In this document: one piece after another, positions 5,064-9,517 of the stretch
Layout of the letters: every line of letters starts with the position of its first letter
Numbering within the stretch: the stretch's first letter is position 1
Origin: Haladaptatiplasma sp964454575
Lineage (GTDB): Archaea > Thermoplasmatota > Thermoplasmata > Halarchaeoplasmatales > Halarchaeoplasmataceae
Assembly: GCA_964454575.1 (NCBI GenBank)
Contig: CAYVTG010000071.1
Span: forward strand, 1-9,517
DNA length: 9,517 nucleotides
Direction: 5' to 3'
Notes under the pieces: model-generated
What the model was told of the DNA's origin: nothing
Database searches by the model: none
Seen by the model: the letters and a program-made list of their open reading frames with translations, nothing else
Program-made: the position numbers and the translations under genes

Positions 5064-6128
5064 ATGAAGATAGACGATTTCATAAAAAACATACCAAAAG
5101 CCGAGTTGCACTTGCACATAGAGGGAACTTTGGAACCAGGATCTATGTTTAAGATGGCCAGAAGAAACAATATGGAGATAAGATACGATTCTGTAGAAGA
5201 CATCAAAAAAGCATACGATTTCAACGGATTACAAGATTTTTTGGATATATACTACGAAGGAGCAAGAGTATTGGTCAACGAACAGGATTTTTACGATCTG
5301 ACATGGGCTTATCTGGAGAAAGTTAACTCACAAAATGTAGTACACACGGAGATATTTTTTGATCCGCAAACTCACACGGATAGAGGCATAGAATTCAAGA
5401 CCGTTATCAACGGTATAAATAGAGCCTTAAAGGACGGACAAGACAAGCTTGGTATCAGTACGAAATTGATAATGTGCTTCTTACGACACCTTGATGAGGA
5501 AGCGGCCTTGAGAACTCTTGAAGAAGCCCGTAAATACAAGCATTTGATCACTGCTGTAGGCTTGGACTCTTCCGAAGTTGGTCATCCACCATCTAAATTT
5601 CAAAGGGTATTCGAAGATGCGGTAGAGATGNNNNNNNNNNACAAAGAGATTGCGGAAACTTCCTGCATAGAGATGGGTTTTCCAACGGTGGCGCATGCAG
5701 GCGAGGAAGGCCCTGCGGAGTATGTTTGGGAGGCGCTAGAGATGTTAAAGGTATCAAGGATCGACCACGGGAACCGTTCACTGGATGACCCGAAATTGGT
5801 GAAGGAGTTAGTGTCTCGCAGAATACCTCTGACCGTATGCCCGATGTCCAACCTTAGATTAAAAGTGGTGAACGACTTGAGAGATCATCCCCTACGCAAA
5901 ATGTTAAAAAGTGGATTATTAGCCACCATCAATTCAGACGATCCTGCTTATTTTGACGGCTATATAAACGAGAATTATTCAGCGATCTCAAAGGCTTTAC
6001 ACTTATCTAAAGAAGAAATAGTTCAACTGGCAAAAAATTCATTCGAAGCTAGTTTCCTCGACAATACGATAAAACAGAAGATGATATGCAAAGTCGAAAG
6101 TTATCATCGAGAGCAAAGTCAGAAATAA
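5064..6128 (+). CDS. Adenosine/adenine deaminase family protein, probably adenine deaminase (contains N-gap)
   Basis: A zinc hydrolase of the adenosine deaminase superfamily. Zinc ligands H16 and H18 are in A-E-L-H-L-H-I-E-G-T-L-E; H211 and E214 in V-A-H-A-G-E-E-G-P; H235 in I-D-H-G-N; D292 and D293 in N-S-D-D-P-A-Y-F. The Y-x-G-A, E-I-F-F-D-P-Q-T-H-T and N-S-D-D-P-A-Y-F motifs are those of the Aah1-type adenine deaminase branch, while true adenosine deaminases usually read T-D-D-P-L at the last site. Predicted reaction: adenine to hypoxanthine and ammonia, in cytosolic purine salvage. Ten Ns at 5631-5640 keep the frame, but the stretch between V-F-E-D-A-V-E-M and G-F-P-T-V is about 15 residues longer than family members need, so the assembly is suspect there. 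Without it the protein would be about 339 residues, normal for the family. Confidence 0.92.
   Translation: MKIDDFIKNIPKAELHLHIEGTLEPGSMFKMARRNNMEIRYDSVEDIKKAYDFNGLQDFLDIYYEGARVLVNEQDFYDLTWAYLEKVNSQNVVHTEIFFDPQTHTDRGIEFKTVINGINRALKDGQDKLGISTKLIMCFLRHLDEEAALRTLEEARKYKHLITAVGLDSSEVGHPPSKFQRVFEDAVEMXXXXKEIAETSCIEMGFPTVAHAGEEGPAEYVWEALEMLKVSRIDHGNRSLDDPKLVKELVSRRIPLTVCPMSNLRLKVVNDLRDHPLRKMLKSGLLATINSDDPAYFDGYINENYSAISKALHLSKEEIVQLAKNSFEASFLDNTIKQKMICKVESYHREQSQK
5631..5640. other. Assembly gap (10 N)
   Basis: Ten undetermined bases inside the deaminase gene. The flanks stay in frame, but the encoded extra segment suggests the gap's real size or the joined ends are wrong. Confidence 0.95.
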
Positions 6129-6129
6129 A

Positions 6130-6155
6130 GCTATCTCGAGTAAGTATGCGATAGC
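6130..6155 (+). terminator. Weak hairpin after the deaminase stop
   Basis: GCTATC (6130-6135) and GATAGC (6150-6155) form a 6-bp stem with a 14-nt loop, starting one base after the TAA. No T-run follows, and archaeal termination normally depends on T-rich tracts, so this is a weak candidate between the convergent genes. Confidence 0.2.
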
Positions 6156-6185
6156 CAACCTACACGCAGATGATCGTATAGATTA

Positions 6186-7208
6186 CTAAAGTTTGATCTT
6201 CGGAGATATCAATTCTTTTATCCTATCTATCTTGAAGTTGTCTTCGATAGTTGTTATGGAATCCATATGTTCTATACGTTGGGCGGCTTCGTAGGTATCG
6301 AGAGGTATGACTATCAAAGGTATACCTGCCCGGTCGGCTTTAGATATTATATTGCTCGGCGGGATGATATCGTTGGTCAACACGATACCGGATGTGTTTT
6401 CATCCAGACTGGCCAATATCACATCAGAGCGATCTCCGCCTGTGACCATCAATTTACGCTCTTTATGGAATAATGGATTTCTAACCATCTCTTGTACACT
6501 CAGTGCACCCACAAAAACATGTTCAACTATCTTGTCCATACCACCTTCACCGGCGACTACCTTACCGAATAACATATCATTGATAAAACTGACTCTTGTT
6601 AGATCTAAATCATCGATATAAGGTATCACACCGAGAACTTTCACACCTAGTTCTTCGATATCCGGGAGTGCGAAATTTTCTATATCCTCAACAGAATCCA
6701 CTTTGTTAAGAACAGCACCTTTTACTGGGATATCCAAGGCATCAAAATACCTGGCACTGGCGGTCAGATCGTCAACTATGTTGGTTCTACTTCCCGGTGC
6801 TACCAAGACCACCTCCCCGGGGATCATCTCATACAACGAAGCAGGGTCCAATGAAATGGAAGAACCAAAGCGCCAGTCTGAACCGGTTTCAACTATAACC
6901 GATTCTCTGGTAGAAGATAGTTCTTCCACTCGCTGTGTGATTATATCTTTGATTGTCTCTTTATCATAGGCGTATTTGATCTTAGAATGGTCGAAACCTA
7001 TACAGAATTTTTCATATTCCTCTTCAAGCTCCAATATATTCTTGAACAATTTTGCGTCGTAATCTATCAGTCTTTTCTTTTTGTATATCGGTCTATCACC
7101 GAATGGTTTGAAGTAGTTGTATTTCTTAGGAGAAGATAGTGCTATACCCAAACCTATGGTAGTCTTTCCGGCTTCCTCTTCGGTGGACGATATTATCAGA
7201 TTATTCAT
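6186..7208 (-). CDS. BioD-like P-loop/DRTGG-domain protein (phosphotransacetylase N-terminal-like)
   Basis: A 340-residue protein matching COG0857: a BioD-like P-loop NTPase half plus a DRTGG-type domain, as found at the N-terminus of long phosphate acetyltransferases but here without the catalytic acetyltransferase part. The deviant P-loop is S-T-E-E-E-A-G-K-T-T (8-17). An E-T-G-S-D-W region follows, then V-V-L-V-A-P-G-S-R-T-N and V-K-G-A-V-L-N-K-V strands typical of the dethiobiotin synthetase fold. The C-terminal domain holds M-V-T-G-G-D-R-S-D-V (254-263) in place of a classical DRTGG. It starts one nucleotide after the acetyl-CoA synthetase stop and has a strong Shine-Dalgarno (GAGGTGA). 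The pairing suggests it senses a nucleotide or acyl metabolite and regulates the synthetase; that role is inference. Confidence 0.88.
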   Translation of the reverse strand: MNNLIISSTEEEAGKTTIGLGIALSSPKKYNYFKPFGDRPIYKKKRLIDYDAKLFKNILELEEEYEKFCIGFDHSKIKYAYDKETIKDIITQRVEELSSTRESVIVETGSDWRFGSSISLDPASLYEMIPGEVVLVAPGSRTNIVDDLTASARYFDALDIPVKGAVLNKVDSVEDIENFALPDIEELGVKVLGVIPYIDDLDLTRVSFINDMLFGKVVAGEGGMDKIVEHVFVGALSVQEMVRNPLFHKERKLMVTGGDRSDVILASLDENTSGIVLTNDIIPPSNIISKADRAGIPLIVIPLDTYEAAQRIEHMDSITTIEDNFKIDRIKELISPKIKL

Positions 7209-7209
7209 T

Positions 7210-9339
7210 TTATTTCACCTCTCTTTTGAGCGTTATTCTAACATCTACAGACTTACAGCCTTTACCATGTTCAAAGGCCTTCACCGGGTTGAGATCGATC
7301 TCCGATATGGCATCTACCTCACTCAATAGATAAGATACACGATGTACCATCTCCGCCAGTGAATCGAGATCCTTACGTTTCTGTCCCCTGGCACCTACCA
7401 ATATGGGGAATGAATTTATCTCACCTATCAAGCGTCTTGATTCCCTCTTAGATATGGGCGCCACTCTGAACATGACATCTTTGAGGATCTCTACGTAAAC
7501 TCCTCCAAGACCGAACATCACTACCGGACCAAAGGAAGGGTCTGTGGTCCCGCCTATTATCACTTCTTCCCCACCCTTCAGCATCTCCGCCACGGACATG
7601 CCTTCGATACGCGCGTTAGGGTATTTTCTTCTGCTGTTGGAGATTATGGCCTGGTAGGCATCTATAACTTCTTCACAATCTTCCAGATTTAGAGCGATAC
7701 CGCCGGCGTCGGATTTGTGGACTATATCTTCTGAAACTATCTTAAGTACAACGGGATAACCGATACTTTCGGCGGTTTCGACACACTCTTCCAAGGACTT
7801 GACGACCTCGCCTCTTGCCATGGGTATACCGGCCAGTTCAAGGATCTTACGTCCTTCGTCTTCGAACAAAATATACCGGTTATCTTGTATGGCTGAATTC
7901 ACGATTTCCCGTATCTTATGGAATGGTATATCCGGTTCTCCCCCATCATCCATGGAATTCAACCTATCTATGCATTTCTTTCTCTTGAAAAGGGCTCCCA
8001 TGGCCGATAAAGCTTCCTGGGTCTCTGTGAATGCAGGCACACCGTTCTTTCTGAGCCAGTCAACACACTCGCCTACAAAGTCTCCACCTACGAAGGTGAA
8101 GACCATGGGTTTACGATCTCGATATTCGTCGTAGATCTCCTTCAGTGATTCGGCAGTTTCCATGGGATCTGTAATCCCCGTTTCGCAGTACAATCCTATT
8201 ATGGAACCCACTTCGTCGTTTTCCAGAGCGGCTTTCATGGATGCTTCGTACTGTGATCTACCGGCCTGGCCTGTCAGGTCGATGGGGTTCTTGGTGGAAC
8301 CGAATGAAGGTATCTTATCTCCGAATATCTCTTCAAGGAAGGTCTGATCATCAAGAAGCGGTACTCCGAAATCTTCCGCTGCATCCGCTGCTAAAACTCC
8401 AACACCCCCTCCATTTGTGATGATAACTGAGTTTTCTTTTATAGGAAGTGGAGAATTGGATAAGACCCTTGACCAGTTGAAGGCGTTTGTCAGGCTATCC
8501 GCTCTAAGTATGCCCACCTGTTCGAAGGCTGCGCTGAATACCTTGTCGCTCCCTGCAAGTGAACCCGTGTGGGAAGCGACGGCGGTGGCCCCTTTCTCGG
8601 AACGGCCTGCCTTTATGGCGACAACGGCCTTTTCGCGCGGCATCTGTTTAACTCTATCTAAGAACTCCGCACCCTTTGCAAGGCCTTCCATGTATATCAT
8701 TATAACTTCTGTGTTCTCATCTTCGGAAAGGTGATCTAGTAACTCCATATCGTTGATATCCGCTTTGTTACCCACGCTGACGATGGCGGATAACCCGAGG
8801 TACTGCTCGGCGGTCATACCTATCATGGCTATACCCAAGGCGCCGCTCTGTGAAATCAGCGCAATATTTCCTTTTTGGACCCTTGAAGGACCGAAGGTGG
8901 CGTTCAGATCCGCCTTTGCAGAATATATACCGAAAACGTTGGGGCCCAAAATCCTCATACCGTATCTTCCGGCGATCTCCACCAGCTCTTCTTCCTCTTT
9001 AACATCGCCGACTTCGGCGAATCCGGATGATATGATGATAAGATGTTTGAAACCCTTTTCACCACATTTTTCGACAGTATTTTTGACGAATTTAGCCGGG
9101 ATCACTATTATCCCTAAGTCGATACCGTCAGGTAGTTCGTCAACGGTTTCAACCACCTTGTAACCCCCGATATTACCTCCCTTGAGATTCACCGGATATA
9201 CCTTACCTCCGTAACCCGAATTGATTATATTCGTAAAAAGTGTATTACCCACCTTACCTTTGATATGCGAAGCGCCGATAACAGCTATCGAACTGGGGTC
9301 GAAAAGCTTGACCAATCCTTCATTCTCCTCGGGAGGCAT
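7210..9339 (-). CDS. Acetate-CoA ligase (ADP-forming), fused alpha-beta chain
   Basis: A 709-residue ADP-forming acyl-CoA synthetase: acyl-CoA + ADP + Pi gives acid + CoA + ATP, the usual energy-conserving step of archaeal peptide, sugar or fatty-acid breakdown. Domains in order: CoA-binding Rossmann fold (L-F-D-P-S-S-I-A-V-I-G-A-S, from about residue 12; G-P-N-V-F-G-I), succinyl-CoA-ligase-like flavodoxin folds (S-Q-S-G-A-L-G; S-V-G-N-K-A-D), then a C-terminal ATP-grasp domain from about 475. The phosphorylated catalytic His is H257 in S-H-T-G-S-L-A-G; the second phosphohistidine relay His is H541 in V-H-K-S-D-A-G-G. Many archaeal enzymes have separate alpha and beta subunits; here they are fused and complete. 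Acyl specificity cannot be read from sequence. The start at 9339 fits the TATA spacing; an ATG at 9344 is out of frame. It leads the operon with the BioD-like gene. Confidence 0.96.
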   Translation of the reverse strand: MPPEENEGLVKLFDPSSIAVIGASHIKGKVGNTLFTNIINSGYGGKVYPVNLKGGNIGGYKVVETVDELPDGIDLGIIVIPAKFVKNTVEKCGEKGFKHLIIISSGFAEVGDVKEEEELVEIAGRYGMRILGPNVFGIYSAKADLNATFGPSRVQKGNIALISQSGALGIAMIGMTAEQYLGLSAIVSVGNKADINDMELLDHLSEDENTEVIMIYMEGLAKGAEFLDRVKQMPREKAVVAIKAGRSEKGATAVASHTGSLAGSDKVFSAAFEQVGILRADSLTNAFNWSRVLSNSPLPIKENSVIITNGGGVGVLAADAAEDFGVPLLDDQTFLEEIFGDKIPSFGSTKNPIDLTGQAGRSQYEASMKAALENDEVGSIIGLYCETGITDPMETAESLKEIYDEYRDRKPMVFTFVGGDFVGECVDWLRKNGVPAFTETQEALSAMGALFKRKKCIDRLNSMDDGGEPDIPFHKIREIVNSAIQDNRYILFEDEGRKILELAGIPMARGEVVKSLEECVETAESIGYPVVLKIVSEDIVHKSDAGGIALNLEDCEEVIDAYQAIISNSRRKYPNARIEGMSVAEMLKGGEEVIIGGTTDPSFGPVVMFGLGGVYVEILKDVMFRVAPISKRESRRLIGEINSFPILVGARGQKRKDLDSLAEMVHRVSYLLSEVDAISEIDLNPVKAFEHGKGCKSVDVRITLKREVK
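7215..7221 (-). promoter_or_regulatory. Shine-Dalgarno of the BioD-like gene
   Basis: On the minus strand GAGGTGA ends 6 nt before the ATG at 7208 and lies within the last codons of the synthetase gene. It decides the start and shows coupled expression of the two genes. Confidence 0.8.
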
Positions 9340-9360
9340 TTCATGGGTGGATTTACCGCA

Positions 9361-9371
9361 CTATTATTATA
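9361..9371 (-). promoter_or_regulatory. TATA box of the acetyl-CoA synthetase operon
   Basis: On the minus strand TATAATAATAG, preceded by CCAAAAG (possible BRE), is centred about 27 nt before the ATG at 9339. No Shine-Dalgarno lies in between, pointing to a leaderless transcript. Confidence 0.6.
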
Positions 9372-9382
9372 CTTTTGGAAAA

Positions 9383-9402
9383 GAGAGTACTTCTGAGAGT
9401 AC
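9383..9402. repeat. Direct repeat GAGAGTAC upstream of the synthetase promoter
   Basis: GAGAGTAC occurs at 9383-9390 and again at 9395-9402, a 12-bp period, just upstream of the TATA/BRE of the minus-strand operon and between it and the divergent gene. It could be a regulator site spaced at about one helical turn. Confidence 0.35.
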
Positions 9403-9467
9403 ACTAAGAATTCAAAATTATTCTATATTTATCCTATTCTTCCTTCATCCAGACGAGTAAAAATGAC

Positions 9468-9474
9468 TATATTT
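9468..9474 (+). promoter_or_regulatory. TATA-like box of the gene at the right edge
   Basis: TATATTT is centred 27 nt before the ATG at 9498, the same spacing as at the other leaderless candidates in this window. Confidence 0.35.
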
Positions 9475-9497
9475 GTTAAAGAACTTGATAGAGGGAA

Positions 9498-9517
9498 ATG
9501 ATAAAGGCGACAGATGT
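9498..9517 (+). CDS. Start of a divergent gene, cut by the window edge
   Basis: ATG at 9498 opens M-I-K-A-T-D-V and runs off the window. A TATA-like box lies 27 nt upstream and GAGGG at 9491-9495 is too close to act as a normal Shine-Dalgarno. The opening resembles the start of CBS-domain proteins (I-K-x-x-D-V), but seven residues cannot settle this. A 12-codon frame from 9463 overlaps it and is probably a shadow. Confidence 0.35.

Noticed and set aside
8753..9163. 136-codon plus-strand frame opposite the synthetase
   Set aside because: It is a shadow of a strongly supported gene on the other strand, with no domain of its own.
9463..9501. 12-codon frame before the right-edge gene as a leader peptide
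   Set aside because: It contains the TATA-like box predicted for the next start, has no ribosome site and no distinctive composition.

Overview
The window looks like archaeal chromosome. Several genes have TATA-like boxes centred about 27 nt upstream of their start codons and no Shine-Dalgarno sequence, as expected for leaderless archaeal transcripts. Genes inside operons instead carry Shine-Dalgarno motifs or overlapping stop/start codons. Gene content agrees: a fused-subunit ADP-forming acetyl-CoA synthetase, a stand-alone BioD-like/DRTGG protein, an archaeal-type AAA ATPase with a C-terminal nuclease-like domain, and frequent ATA and AGA/AGG codons. I cannot name the lineage; a euryarchaeal or Thermoplasmatota-like draft or metagenome assembly is my best guess. 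A 10-N gap lies inside one gene.

Left part (1-3135) is accessory. It opens with the C-terminal part of a RecG-like/Schlafen-type ATP-binding regulator ending in a winged helix. Next comes a gene-free stretch with a CGCT-rich tract and a ~95-bp palindromic element. A RelE/ParE-type toxin and its small antitoxin follow on the minus strand, with a palindromic operator at the promoter. A second copy of the palindromic element lies beyond, so the toxin-antitoxin pair is bracketed by direct copies. A plus-strand operon follows: a frameshifted AbrB/MazE-like gene, a GrpB-family (UPF0157) protein, a GNAT acetyltransferase and a second broken small gene.

Middle part (3060-6128, plus strand): three copies of the palindrome ACTAAT-N4-ATTAGT precede the AAA ATPase gene, one of them between its TATA box and start codon. 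Then come a TsaA/TrmO-type tRNA methyltransferase gene and an adenosine/adenine deaminase-family gene whose motifs favour adenine deaminase. The deaminase is interrupted by the N-gap and carries about 15 residues more than the family needs there.

Right part (6186-9517): a minus-strand two-gene operon encodes ADP-forming acetyl-CoA synthetase and, one nucleotide later, the BioD-like/DRTGG protein. The synthetase makes ATP from acyl-CoA; the partner resembles the N-terminal regulatory half of long phosphotransacetylases and probably regulates or assists it. A divergent gene begins at the right edge.

The most notable observations are the triple operator before the ATPase, the element pair flanking the toxin-antitoxin module, and the two frameshifted genes in the GrpB/GNAT operon.
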